DNA of 64,000 nucleotides, taken from Helianthus annuus. Lineage: Eukaryota > Streptophyta > Magnoliopsida > Asterales > Asteraceae. Location of the stretch: contig NC_035444.2 of assembly GCF_002127325.2 (NCBI RefSeq), positions 83,689,675 through 83,753,674 on the forward strand, written 5' to 3'. This document shows, piece after piece, positions 46,064 through 57,552 of this stretch. The notes under the pieces are model-generated. The model searched no databases, had not been told where the DNA came from, and was given only the letters and a program-made list of their open reading frames with translations. The number at the start of each line of letters is the position of its first letter. Within the stretch, counting starts at the first letter, position 1. Position numbers and translations under genes: made by a program.

Positions 46064-49000
46064 TGTAACACCCCAAATTTCGTAGGACACATTATAATGT
46101 TTAATTCACAATGAGTTAGCAAAAAGAAATGGTAAACATGAAATTTTACCAATATTAAGGTTTAGCAAAGTTAGTGTGTAAATATGAGGTAAAGTGATAT
46201 GTTTTAAAAAGATAAGGGACTAGATGTGTAATTATGTTATAAAGTTGATAAAAAAAAGAAACCAGACTTTGAGTCTGGTGTGCGATCGAGAGAAGGGAAA
46301 GGGAACTCTTTCCCTCTCATAAACCCTAAGTCACTAAAATTCCATCAATTAAAGGCGAAATTAGCAAGGAATCAGATGCATGAGCAAGGAATTTTGATGT
46401 ACTAAGTGTTCTTAACCTCAAGTAAGTGAAATTTCATGATTTGGTGATGTTTGATTTTGTGGGTTTAGTAAAATTCGTGAATATAATGCATTAATTGGTA
46501 TGATTAATGGTTGCTATGGTTGTTAAAACATCAAGAAATGCTAAATCTTGAATATGAGAGTGGTTTAGGGCAAAACCCATTTGCATGACAAAAGATGGTT
46601 AAGAATTTGTGAAGTTCTACATGCTAATTAGGTTGGTGTTGGTGAAATTGTTAGGAGTAATTGATTTAGAACTATGTGCTCTTGATTAGAATGGTAGATT
46701 TCAAGTTAGTAGGATGTTTATGTTAATCAATGAGTGAAGTATGGAAATTGTGCTTAAGATGCTTGTACATTGTGCATAAACTGTGGTACGCACGCCAAGT
46801 GCTTGATGAAATGCTTAGGTGAGTTTGATATATGAGATTGTATGCAATGAATCGATGAATACGCATAGAAGGTATTAATAAAGTAATTGATAGTGAACTA
46901 GCTTGAATAATATGCTTTAGATGGAATTCATATGAGAATTCGGGTTGAATGTATGCTTTGATCAAAATCATGCATTTTGGGGATTTTACCTTGTACTTGT
47001 ATGGTGTGACGGCCATCATGGCTTTGGTTATTTGTCTAATGGTGATTAAGAGGTGAACGTGTACAAAATGTAAAAACTTGCTAGATAATTATACGACACA
47101 CATGATGGTAGGTTGATTTGATTGAACTACGAATAGTGTAGTAACGAGTCTATGCCTTATGAATGTTAGTGGTGACCAATGAAAGTCAAGGTGACATAGG
47201 AATAGAATGATTGATACGAGGAATGATCATGTATACTAACAATGTTGAAATATGATGGAATGAAATGATATGCGTCGTATTAGCAAGGGATCAAGCATGG
47301 AAAGCTAACGGGTCAAGAGGAGACAAGGAAGGGAATACGAAAACGGACGCTCAAGGTAAGTGATTCCGTAATCACTTCTTAGTTGTTTATGTAATGTTAT
47401 ATGCAATTTAATTATATGTGATAATTGAGGTCAAATAGGAATGAATTGTATGATGTCAATGAAGTATTAAATGGATCTTAGTTTTGATCCGAGCAAGGTA
47501 GGTATGATTAAGAAATTGTAGTTAAGTAGTGGAATTGGTTACTTATGTAAGGAATTCCTTTGTTATTAAGGATAGAGTATAGTTGACTAAAATGCCCTTG
47601 ATAGGTATATCGGGCAAACGACCTTAGAAGTCGTTTGGAAACGAGCTATTCGATTAGAGTAATGTCTTGGACAAGTATGAAAGTGAAGTATAGGGTTTGG
47701 TATGTCATAGTCCACTTAATGCGCAAATACCCATAACGGGTCAAAAATAAGCCTTGAGCGAAAATGGGTGAAGAGGATGCAAGACGTCCGAGAATTTAAT
47801 CTTTTATGATAGGTGCCAATGAAATTATTAAAGTTCATATGAGATTGAGGTCAAATAAACAGATTATGTTGATAAATGCACGAACGGGTCAAATAGTTAG
47901 AAAATGATAATATGTCGAATGCACGTAAGTTAAGAATTTCCTTAATCCGGAGGTAGGATTTGAAGTTAATATGATAGAATGTGAATTTACAAGCATGTAG
48001 GAAGAAACGGGAGGTTAAACGGGTAAACGGTTCAAAAGTTATGCGCGTTTTAGTGCGTACGGACGACGAAACGGAACTGCAGAAAACTGCAAATTCTAGA
48101 GGGCGTCGCCGACGGGTATAGGGGCGTCGCCGACGGGCTCCAGAAAGTGAATTTTTGGCTGACGGGTTATTTGACTGTCTACGGGGATTTTTGGCTACGG
48201 GTAATTGCAAGGGCCGTCGCCGACGACCCTAGGGCCGTCGCCGACGCCCTTCCCAAGTTCAAAAACCTAAAAATTTGTTATTTAAGTTGATTTATGTATC
48301 GTAGGCTTCGGTTCGTTATCCGTGGACTACGGTGAACTTTCCAAACATGATTTTGATGGTTCCTTAGATGTCTATGGGCTATAAATCTAAGTCTAAGTCC
48401 CATGTAAATATTGTATGATTATATAAGAATGTAGGAAGGATATGTACGTATGTGGTTGTGTATGTATGTATGTGTAAAGACATGTATGAGTGTATGTACG
48501 TATGTAAAGTTGTAAGACAGGTATGTATGTATGTAGAGGAGTATGTATGCATGTAAGATGGTACGTGTGCATGATTTAAATACGTAGAGTTTTAACGTTA
48601 CTAATTATGCGTTTGAGGTTGGTATGTAATGCAGGATCGAGTACATCAGATTCTTACGAAATTTAAGCCCAACCCGGAATAAGAGGATGAGTAAGGATAG
48701 TTGGATGAACTAATGTTAAATTGTCAAACGTTATTCAATCCTTAATTATATGAGATTAATGTTATATGATGTTGTCGTTGACTAATGGCTAAGTTGTATG
48801 TGATGCCCACAGGTGATACACGGACTTCTTCTGCTACTTAGGAAGTGAAGCGGACATAGATCGAGTCAAGAGCAAGGATTGCACGGATAGATCGATCGTA
48901 TAGTTGAAATATATAATGTCTAGAAATGTAAATTTTAATATGAATGTTGTGAATTCTTTTATAGTACGTTTAACATTTTAGCTTTTGGAACCTTCTCAAA

Positions 49001-49083
49001 AGTAATGTCGTTAACAAGGAAAGAAATTTTAAAGCTCTTTTCCGCTGCGTCATTTTTAAGGTAAAACGTGTTAGGGCGTAACA
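46064..49083 (+). mobile_element. 5' LTR of element C
   Basis: Matches 51563-54626 nearly base for base. Near 48104-48246 four copies of the odd-centred palindrome CGTCGCCGACG occur (48104, 48125, 48215, 48236). GTATGTAT-type runs lie at 48440-48560. The 98- and 119-codon minus-strand ORFs recur in both LTRs but show no domain. Confidence 0.9.
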
Positions 49084-49086
49084 AGT

Positions 49087-49100
49087 TGGTATCAGAGCCC
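49087..49100 (+). other. Primer binding site of element C
   Basis: TGGTATCAGAGCCC, three bases after the 5' LTR; initiator tRNA-Met type. Confidence 0.9.
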
Positions 49101-49683
49101 TGGTTTGAGAGAATTAAGTAACAGGAGGTAAATACTTGAACTCAAACCGGTGTGCTCTCGTGACCAAGAACACGTGCAATCCAAGACTCGATCGAGGCCT
49201 AAAGGCAAAAGCGAATGTAAGTATGTATTAGATTATGTATTTGAAGGAAACTAATAGTATGTTTTGTGAAGGGTAAGCGCAATTGTTGGAAGAGATGATC
49301 CGTGAATGCGGTCTAGGACCGGCATCGAGGCAAGTAATGAAACGAATTGACCCCAGGTACGTAAACCTAACGTATGGGCGTATGAAATGGTATGGTTAAG
49401 CAAGTGAAAGAAAAATTTTGAACAAATTATGATAACGACATGGTAAATAAGTTTTGAAAATGCTACACGAGCCGAAACTAAATTCTTCGGACATAAGGTG
49501 GCGATTACGCGAAGACACGAAACTAGTACGTGGAATGTGTACCTGGCCAGTACACAAGAAACGTATGACGTTCGTGAGACCGTGATAATTATTACAGGTA
49601 TGTCCGATAGAGTTTGGTAGCAGCTAGGCGTGTGGGTGAAATGGGTAGTAAGACTCTCGGGGGATTGAGAGTACTTTGTAGGA
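49101..49683 (+). other. Element C internal region before the hairpin array; no coding domain
   Basis: No gag-like or other domain in any frame. Only leader-like sequence is seen. Confidence 0.6.
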
Positions 49684-50169
49684 ATGAAAGATGCGAATGC
49701 AATGCTTGAATCCGCGAGACGGATTCAAGGAATGAAATATGCGAATGCAATGCTTGAATCTGTGAGACGGATTCAAGGAATGAAATATGCGAATGCAATG
49801 CTTGAATCCGCGAGACGGATTCAAGGAATGAAATATGCGAATGCAATGCTTGAATCCGCGAAATGGATTCAAGGAATGAAATATGCGAATGCAATGCTTG
49901 AATCCGCGAGACGGATTCAAGGAATGAAATATGCGAATGCAATGCTTGAATCCGCGAGACGGATTCAAGGAATGAAATATGCGAATGAAATGATTGAATC
50001 CGCGAGACGAATTCAAGGAATGAAAGGCATGAACGAAATGATTGAATCCGCAAGACGACTTCAAAGAATGAAAGAGGTGAATGCAACATTTGAATACGTG
50101 AGACGGATTCAAAACATGAAAGGTACGAAAGGTATGAGTAAGGTGTTCGAATCCGCGAAACGGATTTAA
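49684..50169 (+). repeat. Ten tandem 48-bp units, each a potential hairpin (also an open frame of 161 codons)
   Basis: Units start at 49684, 49732, 49780, 49828, 49876, 49924, 49972, 50020, 50068 and 50116. The first six are nearly identical; the last four decay. Each unit holds arms CTTGAATCCG and CGGATTCAAG around a 5-base loop (CGAGA). Unit 2 (C to T) and unit 4 (C to T in the other arm) keep pairing as G-U; unit 9 has both outer bases changed to a T-A pair. Because 48 is divisible by three, one plus frame (units of MKYANAMLESARRIQG) and two minus frames are open throughout. The ORF alone is therefore weak evidence for protein, though a repeated helical 16-residue peptide is possible. Confidence 0.9.
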
Positions 50170-50365
50170 GGTATAAACGACTAAAGCTAGTCTACTTGAG
50201 AAGAAGTCAATAGTCTGACCATAATTATGTCACACAAGTCATATAAGTAAACGTAAAGCAAATGAACAAAAGTATGATAGGAGTGAAAATATCCGAAGGT
50301 GTAAGGAATTACGAACCAGACAAGTAAATGTTTCTTAAGTGATATGATTCAAACTATGCTTAAAT

Positions 50366-50402
<37 letters not shown>

Positions 50403-51548
50403 TGTATTTATGCGAATGCGTTGCATGCGAGAAGGTCGAAAGGATAAACGGGTCATGTGGGTCAAATGGCGATTGCCATTTGGGCTCGTTAGTTAATGTT
50501 TTGATATTTTAAGTTTTGTACTCGTAGGTGAACTTGATGAATGGACACACAATGTCACTAATCGGAAAGGAATGATCTTCGTAAGGTATGGATAACAAAT
50601 CAACGGAATCTACTACCGTCAGGTATGTATAAAAAGAGTTATAACTTAAATAGGAGGTTATGACTCGACTAGGGACTGATGTATTAGAATAGAATATATA
50701 TGTATATACAAACCGAAATGCAAAAATGTAGAATGAATTTCAAAATGTTCGTAATGATCGCCAGGTGGTATAGAACGTGAATGCTCGTAACTGTGGAAAT
50801 CCTGATAGAATGTAAGAGATGACAAGTATCGTAAGAAATACTAACCTTGATGCTCGGCTTGTTGGCCATGTTCATTTGAACAAGACATTGTAGAAAGGAT
50901 ACGCATGGCATAAATAACGATAGTAACCATGGAAATAATGCTAAATTTTTGTGTTAAGTATGGATAAGTGAGTTTAAGAAGGGTGAATTTGGTTGTAACA
51001 ATAAGTCTTTAAATGATTATAATATGCGTATGATAATATATCGACCCCTTCTATGAGCTTAAGGATAATCGGAAGTAACGATAGTAATGGAATGTTTAGG
51101 ATGGCTCATAGTGAACAAAATGAAAGATAGCATATGATGTATGAGTAGAATGAAATAAATCAACTTATTTCAATTAGTAAATATACGAATGTAATATGCT
51201 TAAATAGGATGTTAGAAACAAGCCATAGACTTAGTATGTATGGTTAATAACTGCATACAATTGGAATAAATTCGATGAATGAAGCGCTAGGAGCTAGCAT
51301 TATAAAGTGAAAGCGACACTAATAAGAGCTCTGGATCAGATCCTGACTTTAATCCGATTATGATAGTAATTTACTTGATTTAAGAACGGAGGGACAATGC
51401 GTACAAAGACGTTTATGAATGAATGAAACTCTTGCCAAGATCTCGAATGCATCCATGTGGTATTAAGCCTTGTGAACGAAAAGATGAAAAAGTAGGAGTA
51501 GAATTGGTCCAGTTGGAATGAGAAAGGTTTCGGGGACGAAACCATTTT
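50170..51548 (+). other. Element C internal region after the hairpin array; no coding domain
   Basis: No domain found. Contains the (TA)n run at 50370. The end, GGGACGAAACCATTTTAAGG near 51533, resembles the terminal GGGACGAAAT motif of gypsy elements, supporting descent from a gypsy element. Confidence 0.6.
50370..50399. repeat. (TA)n microsatellite
   Basis: About fifteen uninterrupted TA units in element C's internal region. Confidence 0.95.
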
Positions 51549-51560
51549 AAGGGGGGTAGA
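51549..51560 (+). other. Polypurine tract of element C
   Basis: AAGGGGGGTAGA, two bases before the 3' LTR. Confidence 0.85.
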
Positions 51561-51562
51561 CT

Positions 51563-54500
51563 TGTAACACCCCAAATTTCGTAGGACACATTATAATGTT
51601 TAATTCACAATGAGTTAGCAAAAAGAAATGGTAAACATGAAATTTTACCAATATTAAGGTTTAGCAAAGTTAGTGTGTAAATATGAGGTAAAGTGATATG
51701 TTTTAAAAAGATAAGGGACTAGATGTGGAATTATGTTATAAAGTTGATAAAAAAAAAAGAAACCAGACTTTGAGTCTGGTGTGCGATCGAGAGAAGGGAA
51801 AGGGAACTCTTTCCCTCTCATAAACCCTAAGTCACTAAAATTCCATCAATTAAAGGCGAAATTAGCAAGGAATCGGATGCATGAGCAAGGAATTTTGATG
51901 TACTAAGTGTTCTTAACCTCAAGTAAGTGAAATTTTATGATTTGGTGATGTTTGATTTTGTGGGTTTAGTAAAATTCGTGAATATAATGCATTAATTGGT
52001 ATGATTAATGGTTGCTATGGTTGTTAAAACATCAAGAAATGCTAAATCTTGAATATGAGAGTGGTTTAGGGCAAAACCCATTTGCATGACAAAAGATGGT
52101 TAAGAATTTGTGAAGTTCTACATGCTAATTAGGTTGGTGTTGGTGAAATTGTTAGGAGTAATTGATTTAGAACTATGTGCTCATGATTAGAATGGTAGAT
52201 TTCAAGTTAGTAGGATGTTTATGTTAATCAATGAGTGAAGTATGGAAATTGTGCTTAAGATGCTTGTACATTGTGCATAAACTGTGGTACGCACGCCAAG
52301 TGCTTGATGAAATGCTTAGGTGAGTTTGATATATGAGATTGTATGCAATGAATCGATGAATACGCATAGAAGGTATTAATAAAGTAATTGATAGTGAACT
52401 AGCTTGAATAATATGCTTTAGATGGAATTCATATGAGAATTCGGGTTGAATGTATGCTTTGATCAAAATCATGCATTTTGGGGATTTTACCTTGTACTTG
52501 TATGGTGTGACGGCCATCATGGCTTTGGTTATTTGTCTAATGGTGATTAAGAGGTGAACGTGTACAAAATGTAAAAACTTGCTAGATAATTATACGACAC
52601 ACATGATGGTAGGTTGATTTGATTGAACTACGAATAGTGTAGTAACGAGTCTATGCCTTATGAATGTTAGTGGTGACCAATGAAAGTCAAGGTGACATAG
52701 GAATAGAATGATTGATACGAGGAATGATCATGTATACTAACAATGTTGAAATATGATGGAATGAAAGGATATGCGTCGTATTAGCAAGGGATCAAGCATG
52801 GAAAGCTAACGGGTCAAGAGGAGACAAGGAAGGGAATACGAAAACGGACGCTCAAGGTAAGTGATTCCGTAATCACTTCTTAGTTGTTTATGTAATGTTA
52901 TTTGCAATTTAATTATATGTGATAATTGAGGTCAAATAGGAATGAATTGTATGATGTCAATGAAGTATTAAACGGATCTTAGTTTTGATCCGAGCAAGGT
53001 AGGTGTGATTAAGAAATTGTAGTTAAGTAGTGGAATTGGTTACTTATGTAAGGAATTCCTTTGTTATTAAGGATAGAGTATAGTTGACTAAAATGCCCTT
53101 GATAGGTATATCGGGCAAACGACCTTAGAAGTCGTTTGGAAACGAGCTATTCGATTAGAGTAATGTCTTGGACAAGTATGAAAGTGAAGTATAGGGTTTG
53201 GTATGTCATAGTCCACTTAATGCGCAAATACCCATAACGGGTCAAAAATAAGCCTTGAGCGAAAATGGGTGAAGAGGATGCAAGACGTCCGAGAATTTAA
53301 TCTTTTATGATAGGTGCCAATGAAATTATTAAAGTTCATATGAGATTGAGGTCAAATAAACAGATTATGTTGATAAATGCACGAACGGGTCAAATAGTTA
53401 GAAAATGATAATATGTCGAATGCACGTAAGTTAAGAATTTCCTTAATCCGGAGGTAGGATTTGAAGTTAATATGATAGAATGTGAATTTACAAGCATGTA
53501 GGAAGAAACGAAAGGTTAAACGGGTAAACGGTTCAAAAGTTATGCGCGTTTTAGTGCGTACGGACGACGAAACGGAATTGCAGAAAACTGCAAATTCTAG
53601 AGGGCGTCGCCGACGGGTATAGGGGCGTCGCCGACGGGCTCCAGAAAGTGAATTTTTGGCTGACGGGTTATTTGACTGTCTACGGGGATTTTTGGCTACG
53701 GGTAATTGCAAGGGCCGTCGCCGACGACCCTAGGGCCGTCGCCGACGACCCTAGGGCCGTCGCCGACGACCCTAGGGCCGTCGCCGACGCCCTTCCCAAG
53801 TTCAAAAACCTAAAAATTTGTTATTTAAGTTGATTTATGTATCGTAGGCTTCGGTTCGTTATCCGTGGACTACGGTGAACTTTCCAAACATGATTTTGAT
53901 GGTTCCTTAGATGTCTATGGGCTATAAATCTAAGTCTAAGTCCCATGTAAATATTGTATGATTATATAAGAATGTAGGAAGGATATGTACGTATGTGGTT
54001 GTGTATGTATGTATGTGTAAAGACATGTATGAGTGTATGTACGTATGTAAAGTTGTAAGAAAGGTATGTATGTATGTAGAGGAGTATGTATGCATGTAAG
54101 ATGGTACGTGTGCATGATTTAAATACGTAGAGTTTTAACGTTACTAATTATGCGTTTGAGGTTGGTATGTAATGCAGGATCGAGTACATCAGATTCTTAC
54201 GAAATTTAAGCCCAACCCGGAATAAGAGGATGAGTAAGGATAGTTGGATGAACTAATGTTAAATTGTCAAACGTTATTCAATCCTTAATTATATGAGATT
54301 AATGTTATATGATGTTGTCGTTGACTAATGGCTAAGTTGTATGTGATGCCCACAGGTGATACACGGACTTCTTCTGCTACTTAGGAAGTGAAGCGGACAT
54401 AGATCGAGTCAAGAGCAAGGATTGCACGGATAGATCGATCGTATAGTTGAAATATATAATGTCTAGAAATGTAAATTTTAATATGAATGTTGTGAATTCT

Positions 54501-54626
54501 TTTATAGTACGTTTAACATTTTAGCTTTTGGAACCTTCTCAAAAGTAATGTCGTTAACAAGGAAAGAAATTTTAAAGCTCTTTTCCGCTGCGTCATTTTT
54601 AAGGTAAAACGTGTTAGGGCGTAACA
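51563..54626 (+). mobile_element. 3' LTR of element C, with expanded 21-bp minisatellite
   Basis: Identical in structure to the 5' LTR, but the unit GGGCCGTCGCCGACGACCCTA occurs four times (53711-53790) instead of two, which explains 42 of the 44 extra bases. The other two lie in an A run near 51748. Confidence 0.9.
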
Positions 54627-54631
54627 GAATA

Positions 54632-55960
54632 CAGGGCTTTCTTGGCTAACATTGTAGTAGCGGAGAAGGAAAAGAAAGGAAAGATAGAAGTGAAAGATGT
54701 TCCTGTTTTCTGTGAATTTCCGCATGTATTCCTTGATGATCTCCCAGGTCTTCCGCCAAGTCGTGATATCGACTTCTGTATCGACCTCATTCCTGGAGCC
54801 AACCCTGTTGCCAAAGCTCCTTACCGACTCGCACAGTCCGAAATGCGTGAACTCTCGAGTCAGCTTCAGGAATTACTTGAAAAAGGCTTCATTCGCCCGA
54901 GCACCTCTCCTTGGGGCGCGCCAGTCCTTTTCGTTAAAAAGAAGGATGGGTCGTTCAGGATGTGCATCGACTACTGGGAATTGAATAAGCTGACCATCAA
55001 GAACCGCTATCCCCTGCCTTGCATCGACGATTTGTTTGATCAGCTACCAGGTGCTACGTGTTTCTCGAAGATCGATCTACGCTCAGGCTATCACCAACTA
55101 CGCATTCAAGAGGAGGATATACCCAAAACCGCTTTTCGCACTCGTTACGGCCACTATGAGTTCGTTGTTATGCCTTTGGTTTAACCAACTCACCCGCGGT
55201 TTTCATGGATCTGCTGAATCGCGTGTGTAAACCATATCTCGACCGTTTCGTCATCGTGTTCATCGACAATGTCTTGATCTATTCCAAGTCGAAGGCCGAA
55301 CCCGCGCAACATCTACGTTTGGTTCTCGAACTACTCCAGGGGAATCGACTCTATGCCAAGTTCTCCAAGTGTGAATTCTGGCTAGAGGAGGTTCAGTTTC
55401 TGGGTCACATCGTAAATAGTCAAGGTATTCATGTCGATCCCACGAACATTGAAGCCGTTAAGAGCTGGATTACACCTAAGAGCCCGTCTGAGGTCCGTTC
55501 TTTTCTCAGACTAGCGGGCTATTATCTACGATTTATCGAAGGATTCTCAAAGATCGCTGTGCCACTTACCGCTCTTATGCATAAAGACAAGCCTTTTGTT
55601 TGGGCAACTGAACAACAGTCTGCCTTCCGAACCCTCAAGCACATGCTCTACGATGCTCCTGTTCTCACATTGCCCGACGGAAGCGATGGTTTCATTGTCT
55701 ACTGTGATGCTTCCAACCTTGGTCTTGGTTGTGTTCTTATGCAATGGGACAAGGTTATAGCTTACGCATCTCGTCAACTCAAAATCCATGAGAACAACTA
55801 TACAAACCATGATCTCGAGCTAGGCGCGGTTGTTTTTGCGTTAAAGATTTGGCGACACTACCTATATGATACCAAGTGTACGATCTTCACCGATCATAGG
55901 AGCCTACAACATATCTTTGATCAGAAAGAACTTAATATGCGTCAACGCCAATGGGTGGAA
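54632..55960 (+). pseudogene. Element A reverse transcriptase and RNase H (frameshifted, catalytic site altered)
   Basis: After GAATA, A resumes in frame with its upstream piece. RT reads [54 protein letters not shown] frameshift near 55178 (after YEFVVMPL) moves to the frame [18 protein letters not shown]. The catalytic motif is FIDN at 55259-55270, where gypsy RTs have two Asp, so the second Asp is replaced by Asn. The connection (GHIVNSQGI) and RNase H ([57 protein letters not shown]) follow. A second frameshift is near 55955. Confidence 0.9.
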
Positions 55961-57519
55961 TTCTCAACGATTACGACTGTGAGATTCGTTATCACCCAGG
56001 CAAAGCAAATGTCGTTGCCGATGCTCTCAGCAGACGGAGTTATTTGCTCAGCACCCGCAATCCCCAAGCCCAATACAATCTCGAAACTCTCGTCTGCGAA
56101 GCCCAGCATGTCTGTTTTAATGAACGCACTCTGAAGAAGGAGCGAATCTATCATGAGGGAGCTCAGCTTGTAAATAAATCAAATGGAATATTCCATTTTC
56201 TGGACAGAATTTGGATCCCTAAATGGACCAATTTGCGACAGATTTTGATGGACGAAGCCCACAAATCCCGGTATTCTATTCATCCCGCTGCCGATAAAAT
56301 GTACCAGGACCTTCGCTACAAGTACTGGTGGCCGGGCATGAAGAGGGATATTGCTCTCTACGTTGGGAAGTGCCTGCCTAGTGCAAGGGTTAAGGCTGAA
56401 CACCAAAGGCCCTCTGGCTTACTCGAGCAACCACAAATCCCTATGTGGAAGTGGGAGAGTATAGCTATGGACTTCATAACAAAGCTTCCACACACGTCAT
56501 CAGGTCACGACAGCATTTGGGTTGTTGTCGACCGTTTGACCAAATCTGCTCACTTTTTGCCAATACGAGAAGACTACAAGGTAGAACGATTAGCCTGAAT
56601 CTACACCAACGAGATCATTTGTAATCATGGGACGCCTCGCGACATCATCTCTGACCGTGATGCTCGGTTTACCTCGCGACTGTGGGAAATGTTTCAAGCT
56701 GCTCTCGGTACTACGCTTAACCTGAGTACCGCATTCCACCCTCAAACCGACGGTCAGACTGAAAGAACGATTCGTACTCTTGAAGACATGCTCCGTTCGT
56801 GTGTCATAGATTTCGGTGGTAATTGGGACACTTACCTGTCGTTAGTCGAATTCTCGTATAACAACAGTTATCATTCCAGCATTCAAATGGCACCATTCGA
56901 GGCTTTATATGGAAGAAGATGTCGATCGCCTATTGTATGGCACGAGATCGGTCACTCGCAATTAACCGGTCCTGAGCAATTGCAAGAGACGACTGACAAA
57001 GTCCTCCAAATTCGAGACAACTTGTTGAAAGCTCGAAGTCGACAGAAAACTTACGCCGATAGACGACGCAAGCCCCTTGAATTTGACATTGGCGACTACG
57101 TACTCATAAAGGTATCACCTTGGAAGGGTGTGGTCCGATTCAGCAAGAAAGGGAAACTAGCGCCTCGATATGTTGGACCTTTTAAGATTCTGGAAAGGAT
57201 CGGAAAAGTCGCCTACAGACTCGAACTACCGGAGGAACTTAGTAATGTCCACCCAACTTTCCATGTGTCAAACCTCCGAAAGTGTCTGGCTGAGCATGAT
57301 TTAATTGTACCCCTCGATGACCTCCAAATAAACGAAACACTACACTTCGTGGAGAAGCCTGTCGAAATCATGGATCGCCAAACCAAGCAGCTCAGACGCT
57401 CACGCAATCCTATTGTGAAAGTCCAATGGGAAGGCAAACAAGGCGCAAAGTTCACTTGGGAACTCGAAAGCGACATGAAGGCGAAATACCCGCAGTTATT
57501 TGTCACGGCTTCGGCCTAA
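55951..57519 (+). pseudogene. Element A integrase with chromodomain-like tail (one stop, zinc finger altered)
   Basis: The frame opens with the RNase H end ([23 protein letters not shown]). The integrase zinc finger retains the histidines, but the second cysteine position reads Ser (CLPS at 56371-56382). The core has WKWESIAMDFITKLP, VVVDRLTKSAHFLP, a stop at 56596-56598, then DIISDRDARFTS and HPQTDGQTERT, giving the D-D-E set. The GPY/F module (LAPRYVGPFKI) and a C-terminal segment ending FTWELESDMKAKYPQLF resemble the Tekay-type chromodomain that steers insertion into heterochromatin. The stop at 57517-57519 abuts the polypurine region. Confidence 0.9.
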
Positions 57520-57542
57520 TTTCGGGACGAAATTCCCTCAAC

Positions 57543-57552
57543 TAAGGGAGGC
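57543..57552 (+). other. Polypurine tract of element A
   Basis: TAAGGGAGGC directly before the 3' LTR; TTTCGGGACGAAATTCC lies 20 bp upstream, as in related gypsy elements. Confidence 0.85.

Larger units (their letters stand above)
46064..54626 (+). mobile_element. Element C: LARD-like non-autonomous LTR retrotransposon
   Basis: LTRs of 3,020 bp (46064-49083) and 3,064 bp (51563-54626) begin TGTAACACCCC and end TTAGGGCGTAACA. They are flanked by perfect target duplications GAATA (46059-46063, 54627-54631). Between them are a Met-tRNA primer site, 2.4 kb without any retroelement domain, and a polypurine tract. This fits the large retrotransposon derivative class, which depends on enzymes from another element. 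By eye I count about a dozen substitutions between the LTRs, so insertion was recent. The internal region holds a striking hairpin array. Confidence 0.9.

Noticed and set aside
46723..47019. 98-codon minus-strand ORF, repeated exactly at 52224-52520
   Set aside because: Lies in both LTRs of element C; duplication reflects LTR identity, not selection, and no domain is visible.
47851..48210. 119-codon minus-strand ORF, repeated at 53352-53711
   Set aside because: Also an LTR pair effect; overlaps the CGTCGCCGACG minisatellite and has no recognisable domain.
49592..50112. Minus-strand ORFs of 162 and 165 codons
   Set aside because: Run through the 48-bp tandem array; the unit length is a multiple of three, so any open frame in one unit stays open in all.
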